From Candidatus Parcubacteria bacterium (GTDB lineage Bacteria > Patescibacteriota > Minisyncoccia > Minisyncoccales > Staskawiczbacteraceae): a stretch of DNA of 20,658 nt. The stretch is taken from NCBI GenBank assembly GCA_019658985.1, contig JAIFWS010000005.1, positions 1 to 20,658 on the forward strand. Reading direction: 5' to 3'. Made by a program: the position numbers and the translations under genes. Positions 8,623 through 16,123 of this stretch are shown here, piece after piece; the stretch's first letter is position 1, and each line of letters opens with the position of its first letter. The notes under the pieces were generated by a model. That model searched no databases, was not told the DNA's origin, and saw nothing but the letters and a program-made list of their open reading frames with translations.

Positions 8623-9648
8623 TCAAGATGGTATGATTTCTTCCCGGCGCTTTTCCATAAACTCTTTGGTGAATTCGTAAATGATCCCGAACACCGGCAC
8701 GGCGAAAATAGAACCCAACAATCCGAATAATATTCCGCCCACCAGCAATGACAATAGTACCAGCACCGGCGGAAGATCCAAAAACTTCTTCATTAAAAAC
8801 GGTGTGAGTAATTTATTTTCAATTTCCTGGATCACCAGCAAAACAACTGCCACATATCCGGCCACCAGCCAGGAGTCAGCTATTCCCACAAATAACACGG
8901 CAAGGACCATCGTAACGGTCGGGCCGATATAGGGGACGAAATTAAGCACTCCTGAGATAAGCGCCAGAATAAAGGCGTAAGGGACTCCTAATATGTAAAA
9001 GGTGATCAGGGAAGTGATTCCCACAAAAACGCAGGCCAGAAGCCGCGCCCCAAACCACATAGAGACTTTATACTGAGCCCGTTGAAAAAGCTGCATAATA
9101 TTTTCCTGGTACCTGCGTGGGGCCAGGAAAGCAAGCACCCTCTCGGTGCCTCTTTCTTCCAGGGAAATAAAGAAAGCGAGGGCGAAAATCAGCATCGTTG
9201 CCGAAATACCGCCAAAAAATGTTGTGAGCGCTTTTAAAATACTGCCGGCGCTTTCTTTCAAGTTGGATGCCAGTATCGCGGTGACATCATTAAAATCCTT
9301 GGACGCTTCAATGCCGAATTCATGCAAGATCGGGTTGATTTTTTCAAAGTACATCGGCAAGTTAGACGAGAACTGGTTGAGTTCAAACATAAATACCGGG
9401 GCGGTAAGGTAGATAATCAGCCCAAGGATGCCAAAAATAGAAATATACACCAGCGCCACCGCTAATATCTTAGGGACGCGTCCCCAGCGCAGAAAATTGA
9501 TAGCCGGATCCAGGAGCAGGGAGATCATCAGGGCGAAGAAAAACCAGATGACAATATCCCGGGCCAGAAAAAGCATGTATAAAATACAGCCGGTGATGAG
9601 CACCTTGACGATAGTCTGCCACGAAATGTCGAGCGTTTGCTCTGCCAT
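8623..9648 (-). CDS. AI-2E family transporter (PerM/YdiK-type membrane protein)
   Basis: The 341-residue polytopic membrane protein belongs to the family once annotated as PerM permease and now as AI-2E exporter. It has an N-terminal block of hydrophobic helices (about 13-85), a soluble segment (about 90-135), and a C-terminal helical block. The family hallmarks are GVPYAFILA at 221-229, GVLNFVPYIGP at 233-243 and QEIENKLLTPFLM at 274-286. Family members have been linked to export of AI-2-like molecules or to Na+/H+ antiport, so the real substrate is uncertain. The gene starts one base after the M16 peptidase stop (TAA-T-ATG, no Shine-Dalgarno) and ends with TGA, which shows UGA is read as stop here. 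It is the last gene of the glycyl-tRNA synthetase operon. Confidence 0.92.
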   Translation of the reverse strand: MAEQTLDISWQTIVKVLITGCILYMLFLARDIVIWFFFALMISLLLDPAINFLRWGRVPKILAVALVYISIFGILGLIIYLTAPVFMFELNQFSSNLPMYFEKINPILHEFGIEASKDFNDVTAILASNLKESAGSILKALTTFFGGISATMLIFALAFFISLEERGTERVLAFLAPRRYQENIMQLFQRAQYKVSMWFGARLLACVFVGITSLITFYILGVPYAFILALISGVLNFVPYIGPTVTMVLAVLFVGIADSWLVAGYVAVVLLVIQEIENKLLTPFLMKKFLDLPPVLVLLSLLVGGILFGLLGSIFAVPVFGIIYEFTKEFMEKRREEIIPS

Positions 9649-9649
9649 A

Positions 9650-10921
9650 TTACAAGACTAATAACTTTTCTAATTCTGCTTTTTCTTTTTCCTCGATCGG
9701 GCCGATAACCGACAAGTTCAGTTTCTGGCTGGAGAATATCTCTTCCGCCACTTTCTTGATATCAGAAACCGTCACCTTATCTATTAACTTCAATTTCTCT
9801 TCCGGGGTTACCATTGTTCCTTCCATTACTTCCTGAGTTGCGTAGAAAGAAGCCTGGGCATCGGTCGCGTCCAATGACAACGACATCGTCCCGCGTAGGT
9901 AATCCTTGGCCTTTTTCAGTTCGCGCGGCGCTATCTTTTTATCTTTTAAATCTTTATACTCTTTTAAAATCAATGTCACGGCTTTTTGCAGGCTTTCGTT
10001 TTTAATGCCGGCTTGTGTCACCAGGTATCCGGCATCAGTGGTGGCATCAACTGAAGTATGCACGTAATAAGCCAGACTATTGCGCTCCCTGACCGAGATA
10101 AACAGCCGGGAACTCATATTGCCTCCCAAGATAATTGCCATCAAATTCAAGGCATACCTTCGTTTATCAAACATATCGAAGGCGCGGACTCCCAAGCAAA
10201 AATGGGTCTGGTCGGTTTTTTTATGATGGACCAAAACTTCCGGCCTGGACTGTACCTCCATCGTAGTAACTTTTCCTGGGGCATCGCTGTGCTCTATCTT
10301 CCCGAAATAAGAATTCATTTTTTTCTCAATCTGCTTTGCATTGATATCTCCGGCCACACACACGACGGTATTTTTCGCGGAGTAATGGGTTTTATAGTAC
10401 TCGATCATTTTCTCCCGGGTATAGCTTAAGATGTTTTCTTTCTCCCCGACAATCCTCCAACCGGCCGGCTGGTCTTTGTACAGTAATTCCTCAAACAGCT
10501 CGCTGACAAAACTCTGCGGCATGTCCAAATACATATTCGCCTCTTCGATGACCACGCCTTTTTCTTTTTCAATTTCTTCGGCTTCGAATTTAGAATTTAA
10601 AAACATGTCAGCAATCCAATCCAGGGCGACGTCCGTATGGCGCCGGTCTACTTTTGCCCAAAACCCGGTAACTTCTTTTGAAGTGAAAGCATTGTACTGG
10701 CCGCCGATCATATCCAATGTTTCAGAAATCTTCAGGGTATTTGGCCGTTTTTTTGTTCCCTTGAAAAACATGTGCTCCAAAAAATGGGAGATCCCGTTAA
10801 TATCCTTGGTTTCGTATTTTGACCCCGTCCCGACTAAAATCAGTACCGTTACGCTCTTAGCATTTTTCATCGGCACCGCAACCACCCGCAATCCGTTTTT
10901 TAATGTTGTTTTTTTAGCCAT
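9650..10921 (-). CDS. M16 family zinc metallopeptidase (insulinase/processing-peptidase-like)
   Basis: The 423-residue protein has the inverted zinc motif HFLEH (H46, E49, H50) in GISHFLEHMFFKGT. The third ligand is E126 or E127 in GVVIEEANMY, about 76 residues later, as in M16B. The second half is the inactive M16_C-type domain with the R/Y-containing stretch SSRLFISVRERNSLAYYV (about 265-283), so both halves of the usual fold are present. Bacterial M16B proteins degrade or process peptides; the substrate here is unknown. The start is one base after the glycosyltransferase stop (TAA-C-ATG), without a Shine-Dalgarno sequence. There is no signal peptide, so it is probably cytoplasmic. Confidence 0.95.
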   Translation of the reverse strand: MAKKTTLKNGLRVVAVPMKNAKSVTVLILVGTGSKYETKDINGISHFLEHMFFKGTKKRPNTLKISETLDMIGGQYNAFTSKEVTGFWAKVDRRHTDVALDWIADMFLNSKFEAEEIEKEKGVVIEEANMYLDMPQSFVSELFEELLYKDQPAGWRIVGEKENILSYTREKMIEYYKTHYSAKNTVVCVAGDINAKQIEKKMNSYFGKIEHSDAPGKVTTMEVQSRPEVLVHHKKTDQTHFCLGVRAFDMFDKRRYALNLMAIILGGNMSSRLFISVRERNSLAYYVHTSVDATTDAGYLVTQAGIKNESLQKAVTLILKEYKDLKDKKIAPRELKKAKDYLRGTMSLSLDATDAQASFYATQEVMEGTMVTPEEKLKLIDKVTVSDIKKVAEEIFSSQKLNLSVIGPIEEKEKAELEKLLVL

Positions 10922-10922
10922 G

Positions 10923-11579
10923 TTATATTTTTGTTACTATTAATCTGCAGCGAATTTTTATTATTTGCCATACCATCACCAATCGATTTATCAGGCCCCT
11001 TGCCAGCCCCCATTTTTTTTCCTTAACCACCTGGGTAAGATCCGGCAGGTCGACATAACACACCGTCAATTGTTTCCTGCTACAATACCAATTTAGCACA
11101 CTTTCCACTGTGAAACCACTAAGTAATTTGGAGGGAACCTCTAAAAAAAGGGATCGCGCCATGACTCTTTGGCCGCTGATGGCCAGCAAAGGGTCTAATT
11201 TCGCGAACAGTTTTGGCAAGCCGAACCAGCTTCCCCGAATCCCCACTGCCATGACGGCCCTTCCCTGCAATACCGGTTCTGCTAATAATTTTACATATTC
11301 TTGGGTAAGGCCAACCAGGTCAGCATCAAAAAAAGCAATAATGTCTGATTGGGCTATCCTCACGCCCTGTTGCATGGCATTCCCCTTACCGGCGTTCTTG
11401 GGAATCCTCAATACCTTCGCTCCCATGTTTTGGGCAACCATTGCCGTATGGTCGGCTGAGCCGTCATCAACAACAATAACTTCATCGATAAACTGGAGCG
11501 GGAGCAGCACTTCCAGGACGCCGGCAATATTTTTTTCTTCGTTAAAAGCGGGAATAATGGCTGAAACTTTTTTAGGCAT
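10923..11579 (-). CDS. Family 2 glycosyltransferase (GT-A fold)
   Basis: The 218-residue protein has the GT2 start VSAIIPAFNEEKNI, the nucleotide-binding VIVVDDGSADHT (about 35-45), and a metal-binding DAD at 85-87 in AFFDADL. The NAGKGNAMQQGV stretch is typical of the dolichyl-phosphate mannosyltransferase/glucosyl-3-phosphoglycerate synthase branch. No strong membrane anchor is visible, although the basic, hydrophobic C-terminus (RLVMVWQIIKIRCRLIV) could lie on the membrane. Sugar donor and acceptor cannot be deduced. The ATG overlaps the 3' end of the glycyl-tRNA synthetase gene by eight bases (ATGCCTAA), which implies translational coupling. Confidence 0.92.
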   Translation of the reverse strand: MPKKVSAIIPAFNEEKNIAGVLEVLLPLQFIDEVIVVDDGSADHTAMVAQNMGAKVLRIPKNAGKGNAMQQGVRIAQSDIIAFFDADLVGLTQEYVKLLAEPVLQGRAVMAVGIRGSWFGLPKLFAKLDPLLAISGQRVMARSLFLEVPSKLLSGFTVESVLNWYCSRKQLTVCYVDLPDLTQVVKEKKWGLARGLINRLVMVWQIIKIRCRLIVTKI

Positions 11580-12975
11580 TAAGCTTTTTCGATAAAAAGT
11601 CTTTCAAGTCCGCAACTTTCACTTTTTCCTGTTTCATCGTATCGCGGTCGCGCACGGTCACTTCGCCTTTTTCCAGTGTATCAAAATCGATGGTAATGCA
11701 GTAGGGCGTGCCGATCTCGTCCTGGCTGTAATATCGCTTGCCGATATTCCCCCGGTCATCCCAAGCCACCATCATATCGTTTTTAAGATCATTATAAATT
11801 GCCTTGGCCTTTTCCACTAATTCCGGCTTGTTTTTGAGCAATGGGAACACGGCGGCTTTATAGGGGGCCAGTGTTGGCTTTAATTTCAGCACTACCCTCT
11901 CCTCTTCTTCTTTATAGGCATCACACAAAACCGCCAAGACGGAGCGATCTACTCCAAAGGTCGGTTCGATCACATGCGGATATGATTTTTCACCGGATTC
12001 CGGATCATGATACGGAGCGCCATCCTTAAAATGATTCTTCAAATCAAAATCCGTACGATAAGCTAATCCATATAGTTCACTTCTACTAAAAGGGAACTCA
12101 TATTCGAGGTCTATTGTTCTCTTAGAATAATGGGCTCGATTTTGAGGTTCGCATTCGCACTCATGGATATTATCTTTCTTTAAACCAAGGTCACCCACAG
12201 CCCAATTCCACATTTCTTCTTTCCAATACTCGAATATCTTTTCCCATTCCGCATCGGTTTTTGGAACAGAAATAAAATACTCAATTTCCATTTGCTCGAA
12301 TTCCCGGGTCCGGAAAATGAAATTTCCCGGAGTAACTTCATTCCTAAATGCTTTTCCGACCTGAGCGATACCGAACGGCAACTTTTTACGCGAAGTTTCC
12401 AGGACATTTTTAAAATCCACAAACATCGCCTGGGCAGTTTCCGGCCGGAAATAAGCCACACTAGCTTTATCTTCCGCTGGTCCTAAAAACGTCTTCATCA
12501 TCAAATTAAATTGCCTTGGTTCTGAGAAATCACCTTTGCAATCCGGACATTTTATTTTTTGATCAAAAACTTTGGTATTTTCGTAATTTGGATCAATGTG
12601 ATCCGCGCGAAATCTTCGCTTGCACTTTTTACACTCCACTAATGGATCCGTAAATTCCGCCACGTGGCCCGATGCCTCCCACACTTTCGGATTCATAATC
12701 AAAGCCGCATCAATTCCCACCATGTCGTCCCGCTGCTGCACAAAACGCTTCCACCAAAGCTGTTTGATATTGTTTTTCAATTCAACTCCAAGAGGACCGT
12801 AATCCCAGGAATTGGCCAATCCGCCATAAATTTCAGAGCCTGGAAACACAAAACCCCGCCTCTTACAGAGGGAGATGATTTTTTCCATCAACTGGCCTTG
12901 CCCTTCCGACTTGTCCGCCATAGCTTTAGCGACGGTGGAAGCTTTATGCGAAGGGGGGTTTTCTTCTTTTTTCAT
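11572..12975 (-). CDS. glyQS: Glycyl-tRNA synthetase, single-chain alpha2 (class II) type
   Basis: The 467-residue enzyme charges tRNA-Gly. It is the homodimeric type shared with archaea, eukaryotes and many Gram-positives, not the alpha2beta2 type. Landmarks are GFVFPGSEIYGGLANSWDYGP near 41-61, a four-cysteine zinc site (C115, C118, C143, C146), motif 2 with RNE at 211-213 followed by FRTREFEQMEIEYF, the motif 3 region IEPTFGVDRSVLAVL, and an HGTP-type anticodon-binding domain at the C-terminus. The first about 29 residues are a polar extension; family members often start near MEKI (Met30, base 12888) and Met19 is another option. I prefer Met1 because a promoter-like pair sits directly upstream. 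It is the first gene of a four-gene operon with a glycosyltransferase, an M16 peptidase and a permease. Confidence 0.97.
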   Translation of the reverse strand: MKKEENPPSHKASTVAKAMADKSEGQGQLMEKIISLCKRRGFVFPGSEIYGGLANSWDYGPLGVELKNNIKQLWWKRFVQQRDDMVGIDAALIMNPKVWEASGHVAEFTDPLVECKKCKRRFRADHIDPNYENTKVFDQKIKCPDCKGDFSEPRQFNLMMKTFLGPAEDKASVAYFRPETAQAMFVDFKNVLETSRKKLPFGIAQVGKAFRNEVTPGNFIFRTREFEQMEIEYFISVPKTDAEWEKIFEYWKEEMWNWAVGDLGLKKDNIHECECEPQNRAHYSKRTIDLEYEFPFSRSELYGLAYRTDFDLKNHFKDGAPYHDPESGEKSYPHVIEPTFGVDRSVLAVLCDAYKEEEERVVLKLKPTLAPYKAAVFPLLKNKPELVEKAKAIYNDLKNDMMVAWDDRGNIGKRYYSQDEIGTPYCITIDFDTLEKGEVTVRDRDTMKQEKVKVADLKDFLSKKLNA

Positions 12976-12981
12976 GAATTC

Positions 12982-13010
12982 ATCTTAGCTTTAAAAGTTA
13001 ATAAATTCAA
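12982..13010 (-). promoter_or_regulatory. Candidate leaderless promoter of the glycyl-tRNA synthetase operon
   Basis: On the minus strand, TTGAAT (13010-13005) is followed after 17 bases by TAAGAT (12987-12982), each matching 4 of 6 consensus bases. Six bases (gaattc) then lead straight into the ATG at 12975, so transcription would begin at or next to the start codon. No Shine-Dalgarno sequence is present, consistent with leaderless translation. Confidence 0.4.
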
Positions 13011-13026
13011 CTCAACTTATATACTC

Positions 13027-13055
13027 TTGACTTTCATCAATATTAATTCTAATAA
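13027..13055 (+). promoter_or_regulatory. Candidate promoter of the small plus-strand gene
   Basis: TTGACT (13027-13032) matches the -35 consensus at 5 of 6 positions; 17 bases later TAATAA (13050-13055) is a weak -10. The predicted leader of about 38 bases carries the Shine-Dalgarno-like GAAGGGA at 13086-13092, well placed for the ATG at 13100. The -10 overlaps a 19-base dyad. Confidence 0.35.
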
Positions 13056-13065
13056 ACTATTAGAA
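13047..13065. promoter_or_regulatory. Dyad TTCTAAT-N5-ATTAGAA, possible operator
   Basis: This is a perfect 7-base inverted repeat around a 5-base spacer (aaact). It overlaps the proposed -10 of the plus-strand gene and lies about 90 bases upstream of the divergent glycyl-tRNA synthetase start. The geometry suits a dimeric repressor site, but no regulator gene is adjacent. AT-richness makes a chance occurrence possible. Confidence 0.3.
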
Positions 13066-13099
13066 CACCGCCCGATACTCTCACTGAAGGGACTGCGTC

Positions 13100-13318
13100 A
13101 TGTATGAGATGGCGGAATCAGAAGGTGACAGACTGAGAATGGCCGGCGCTGTCGGCAGCTTCATCAACGCGCTATTCATGCCGCACAGAACCGGTCCGCT
13201 CGAGGACCTGTTGAGGCGCCATAAACTGTCGGCAGACAAAATCCGACAAATAACGGCAAAACTCCTAATAGCGGGAATCCAAGACGGGACGATCACCAAG
13301 GCCGACCTGCAGGAGTGA
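13100..13318 (+). CDS. Small hypothetical protein (72 aa), only plus-strand gene
   Basis: I do not recognise this protein. It is highly charged and predicted largely helical, with a short hydrophobic patch GAVGSFINALFM (about 16-27), then RTGPLEDLLRRHKLSADKIRQ and a C-terminal stretch with the calcium/EF-like spacing DGTITKADLQE. It has no signal peptide or membrane span. Support for a real gene comes from a Shine-Dalgarno-like GAAGGGA seven bases before the ATG, a promoter-like TTGACT upstream, and a perfect palindromic terminator right after the TGA stop. Codon use is clearly GC-rich at third positions, unlike its neighbours, and it is the only gene on its strand. An in-frame ATG at 13109 is an alternative start. 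A 72-codon frame on the opposite strand (13299-13081) has no such signals. Confidence 0.6.
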   Translation: MYEMAESEGDRLRMAGAVGSFINALFMPHRTGPLEDLLRRHKLSADKIRQITAKLLIAGIQDGTITKADLQE

Positions 13319-13337
13319 TGTCAAGGAGCCGCAACCA

Positions 13338-13371
13338 AAACCCGGGAAGAAGCATGCTTCTTCCCGGGTTT
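13338..13371. terminator. Perfect 34-nt palindrome, bidirectional terminator
   Basis: CCCGGGAAGAAGCA and its exact complement meet at the centre (13354/13355); adding three A/T pairs gives 17-base arms. On the plus strand it is followed by tttcttctttta and on the minus strand by TTTTGG, so it can end both the small plus-strand gene (stop at 13318) and the convergent 440-residue gene (stop at 13382). Confidence 0.85.
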
Positions 13372-13381
13372 CTTCTTTTAT

Positions 13382-14704
13382 TTATTTAACAATGCCACCG
13401 CCAGAATTTGCCGCATCATCCGGCAAGTCCGTATTAATGGCCGAGTCCCGGGCCGAAACCGTGCTTCCGGTAACCTCGTCCTGCCCTACTAATGTTGCCG
13501 CACCGATAATATTTGCAAAGTTTCCCTGTTGCGATGAAGCAGGAGTCACTGCCACTTGGAAAGAAATAGAAGGTCCCGCGCCTATTGATTTTGCGGGAAT
13601 TTTCGGAACCGTCCAAGTAATTTTTTTAGTAACGCCATCTAATGAAAAATAGGGCAACTGCGATTCGGGAAGAACGGCAGATAGGGTGGCATTTGCCGGC
13701 AGAGTGGCTGTCACTTTTGCATTTTTTACCTCATTCACGTCGCTGCCAACACGCCAAGTGATCGTATACGTGGTCGGAACACCCACTTGCGGAGGCACCG
13801 GCCCGGAATTTTCAAAATCCTGGCTGCCTTTATAGTAACCTTTTTGGGAAACAGCTACGTGGGTATCGGGCGGCTTGACGGGTTTTGGAGGCTCCACAAC
13901 CGCAACTCCGGAAACCGACGCTGTCTTGCTGGCTTCTTTTAAAACAATGAAATTCCCATCCAGCCACATGCCCAGGTGCGCTGAAAATTGCAACTGGTCG
14001 GGACTATCGGCCATTGCCGTGCCCGTAACGGTAACTTTCCCTCCTTTTGACTTTTCCAGCACCGGTAATCTCCATTCCGCGTTATTTAATGAAGAAGGAG
14101 TAGTGGAAGTGATTTTAAAACCGGTAACCGGATCCAGCTTCAAACTCAAATTTTCCAACGGATAATCAACATTGGAAAAATAATTAACTGAATACGTGAT
14201 TTCTTTTCCACGGTCGAAATTGGCCGGCACATCATAATCCAAATCTATCGGCACGGAATTGATTTTAGTTTCAGATGTCGCCTCTGTTTCGTAGCGCACA
14301 GAAAGATTATGAGGTACATAGGAAATCCAGGCGTGGGCGGTTTTTATGTCGCCCTCTTTGCCTAGAAGCCTGGCGGGAAATGTAACGAAATCCTGGTGGC
14401 CTGGTTTAATATCCTGTAGCTGCTGGGTAAATCTTAATTTACCGCCTTCATTTAACGAATGTTCCGGCAGTTCAAAAACCAGCCGAGGACTCTCCAGTGT
14501 GAAATTCCCATTATTTTTATAAGTGACTTTATAATTTATCTCCTCGCCCATGCTGGCATTTTCCGGGCCATTGATCCCGACCCTCAGAACTTCAGTGGTA
14601 AAGATCTGATCGCGGTAATACCAAAAACCGAAAAACCCGGTAGCAGCCACGATAGCCAATATCATCATAAATAAAAATGGTTTTTCGATAACAAACTTCT
14701 GCAT
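13382..14704 (-). CDS. Membrane-anchored multi-domain beta-sandwich surface protein (440 aa)
   Basis: A short basic N-terminus is followed by one hydrophobic helix (about 10-29, PFLFMMILAIVAATGFFGFW) with the bulk predicted outside. The outer part divides into three beta-rich domains: about 37-148 with an INYKVTYKNNGNFTLESP.L.FELP pattern, about 150-268 with ITYSVNYFSNVDYPLENLSL, and about 285-425, which resembles DUF11/CARDB-type repeats (TYTITWRVGSDVNEVKNAKVTATLP). A Pro/Lys linker (EPPKPVKPP, 271-279) separates the last two. The protein ends with a Gly/Asp-rich tail. There is no catalytic motif. Such proteins are common on Patescibacteria cell surfaces; a structural or scaffold role is inferred. 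It follows the antiporter gene after 58 bases that contain a hairpin, and it ends at the shared terminator. A TATAAC lies three bases before the ATG, too close for a normal -10. Confidence 0.8.
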   Translation of the reverse strand: MQKFVIEKPFLFMMILAIVAATGFFGFWYYRDQIFTTEVLRVGINGPENASMGEEINYKVTYKNNGNFTLESPRLVFELPEHSLNEGGKLRFTQQLQDIKPGHQDFVTFPARLLGKEGDIKTAHAWISYVPHNLSVRYETEATSETKINSVPIDLDYDVPANFDRGKEITYSVNYFSNVDYPLENLSLKLDPVTGFKITSTTPSSLNNAEWRLPVLEKSKGGKVTVTGTAMADSPDQLQFSAHLGMWLDGNFIVLKEASKTASVSGVAVVEPPKPVKPPDTHVAVSQKGYYKGSQDFENSGPVPPQVGVPTTYTITWRVGSDVNEVKNAKVTATLPANATLSAVLPESQLPYFSLDGVTKKITWTVPKIPAKSIGAGPSISFQVAVTPASSQQGNFANIIGAATLVGQDEVTGSTVSARDSAINTDLPDDAANSGGGIVK

Positions 14705-14718
14705 GTAGTTATACTGTG

Positions 14719-14754
14719 AATCACGAAATGCACTTTGAAAACTATTTCGTGATT
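14719..14754. repeat. Perfect 11-bp hairpin between antiporter and surface-protein genes
   Basis: AATCACGAAAT (14719-14729) and ATTTCGTGATT (14744-14754) are exact complements around a 14-base loop. The hairpin starts eight bases after the antiporter stop in the minus direction and ends 14 bases before the next ATG. No T-run follows, so it is a weak terminator at best; an operator or RNA-processing site is also possible. Confidence 0.6.
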
Positions 14755-14762
14755 TATAATCT

Positions 14763-15938
14763 CTATGATATTTTATTAAGGATAAAATATGTCTTCAGCT
14801 TGGAGACCTGCCAAATCAAAACGGTGTTCAAGGTTAAAATAAAAATAAAAATGAGGATCAGGGAATTTCCTCCCAAAAAGATACCTCCCATAACCGCCAC
14901 AATCGCGGCTCCCATGGTAGTGACAATATTATCCATGCCCACGCCAACCAGCGCGTCGCCGATCCGTCCTCTCGGATTTACCGTAAAATTATGCACCACG
15001 ATCATCTCGCCGATGCAACCGATTATTCCCGCTAAAACTCCTGCTACCACAAACGGCGTTCCGGTAAGTGTGCAGAAAGCTTCGACTGCGCGCACCATTG
15101 ACTCTGCCGCAAATAATATCGCAATGCCGGACACCAATAAATATCCCAGCACCACCCAGGTAGATTTTTTATGGTAATAATTCTGCTCTTCGGGCTCTCC
15201 TTCAATCACCGAATGTTCACGCTTGGTTTTACGGAAGTAATACATGATTATCAGGCAGAGCGCCAAAATAACAAACCCCATCGGTTTTACCAGTTGGTAC
15301 AGATCCCCCGGTACTGTTGATACCGGATCTTTCACCTGTCCGAAAATCACCATGGACAAGGCAACAATAGCCGTTAATACGGTCAATGTATTGAAAATAT
15401 CCAGTGACCCTTCAATTTCTTTTAAAGAAGGCTTCCTGATATGGTCTTTCATGGGAGTTACCAGTCCTAGTTTTTTTACTCCGGGAACCATAGGAACTTT
15501 CACTCCTTTTACATTTGCCACGTTTTGGCGGAAAACGCACAATATCGCATGGGCAATGTTATAAATATTAGAACCAAATGTAGTAGCTGCCGCGATGATA
15601 GCAAAGTTAATGGCTAATCCGTAATTTTCCCTCACTAAACTCAAAGAGATAAGGGCGGCGACAATACCCAGCACCATGTCCGGGAAAGCAGTCCCCAGCG
15701 ACTGCAATAAGCCGCTGGCCAGCTTTGTTCGTTCGCTTAAGATTTCCGTCGTCTCTTCGATGACTTCGGCGATTTCTTTTAAAATAAACGTTCCCACCCC
15801 GATGATTAAAATCACATCCAGTATTTTAAACCACACTTCGCTTGCCTCTTCTAAAAATCCCACCAGGAAAAATCGCAGGAAAGCGGCTACCAAAAGCAGT
15901 ACAATAATCCGCAGCGGTTTATTCTTTAAAATATTCAT
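14763..15938 (-). CDS. Calcium/cation antiporter (CaCA superfamily) membrane protein
   Basis: The 391-residue polytopic protein has two related halves, as expected for sodium/calcium exchangers. The alpha-1 region is GLLQSLGTAFPDMVLGIVAA (about 76-95) followed by TTFGSNIYNI (119-128). The alpha-2 region is AGIIGCIGEMIVVH (about 303-316) followed by VGVGMDNIVTTMGAA (331-345). D87 and E311 take the place of the acidic residues of the family's G(T/S)S.PE motifs. A central cytoplasmic loop (about 140-180) and a second charged loop (236-258) separate the helices. The sequence departs from the canonical motifs, so the transported ion (Ca2+ with Na+ or H+) is uncertain. It starts seven bases after the large palindrome and ends with TAG. 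No Shine-Dalgarno sequence is present apart from AAAAAG. Confidence 0.82.
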   Translation of the reverse strand: MNILKNKPLRIIVLLLVAAFLRFFLVGFLEEASEVWFKILDVILIIGVGTFILKEIAEVIEETTEILSERTKLASGLLQSLGTAFPDMVLGIVAALISLSLVRENYGLAINFAIIAAATTFGSNIYNIAHAILCVFRQNVANVKGVKVPMVPGVKKLGLVTPMKDHIRKPSLKEIEGSLDIFNTLTVLTAIVALSMVIFGQVKDPVSTVPGDLYQLVKPMGFVILALCLIIMYYFRKTKREHSVIEGEPEEQNYYHKKSTWVVLGYLLVSGIAILFAAESMVRAVEAFCTLTGTPFVVAGVLAGIIGCIGEMIVVHNFTVNPRGRIGDALVGVGMDNIVTTMGAAIVAVMGGIFLGGNSLILIFIFILTLNTVLIWQVSKLKTYFILNKIS

Positions 15939-15945
15939 CTTTTTA

Positions 15946-16123
15946 AACTTTAAATTACTAAATGCATAATATAAAAATATTTTCGGCTCTTTTTCCCAGA
16001 TTTGGGTTAAAAAATGTGCAATAATTTTGAGCCAGAAGCCTCCGGCTATGGCTCAAAATTCTATCACATTTTCACTCTCAAATCTGGGAAAAATACCGCG
16101 AAAGCATTTAGTAAATTAAAGTT
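15946..16123. repeat. 178-nt imperfect palindrome filling the recO-antiporter spacer
   Basis: The outer arms 15946-15965 and 16104-16123 are complementary at 19 of 20 positions. The inner arms 15990-16034 and 16049-16093 are complementary at about 37 of 45 without gaps, sharing TTTTTCCCAGATTTG, AAAATGTG and ATTTTGAGCCA. The 14-base centre folds again (AGCC-tcc-GGCT). The arms are interrupted by unequal internal segments (24 and 10 bases). One end lies in the recO stop codon and the other seven bases before the antiporter ATG. It could be a MITE-like element or a structured RNA. No target-site duplication was found. Confidence 0.85.

Noticed and set aside
8623..8625. UGA recoded to glycine, as in Gracilibacteria/SR1
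   Set aside because: TGA ends the AI-2E-family gene at its normal length and no conserved gene has in-frame TGA.
12976..13099. T-box or other riboswitch before the glycyl-tRNA synthetase gene
   Set aside because: The spacer is only 124 bases, AT-rich, and lacks a specifier stem or T-box sequence.
13081..13299. 72-codon frame on the minus strand opposite the small plus-strand gene
   Set aside because: No promoter, Shine-Dalgarno sequence or terminator in its direction; the plus frame has all three and a more protein-like composition.
13318..13389. Short frame starting at ATG 13318 after AGGAG
   Set aside because: It reads straight through the terminator palindrome and is only about 23 codons.
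14702..14713. TATAAC as -10 of a leaderless promoter for the 440-residue gene
   Set aside because: Only three bases separate it from the ATG, so transcription would begin inside the start codon; no -35 is present.
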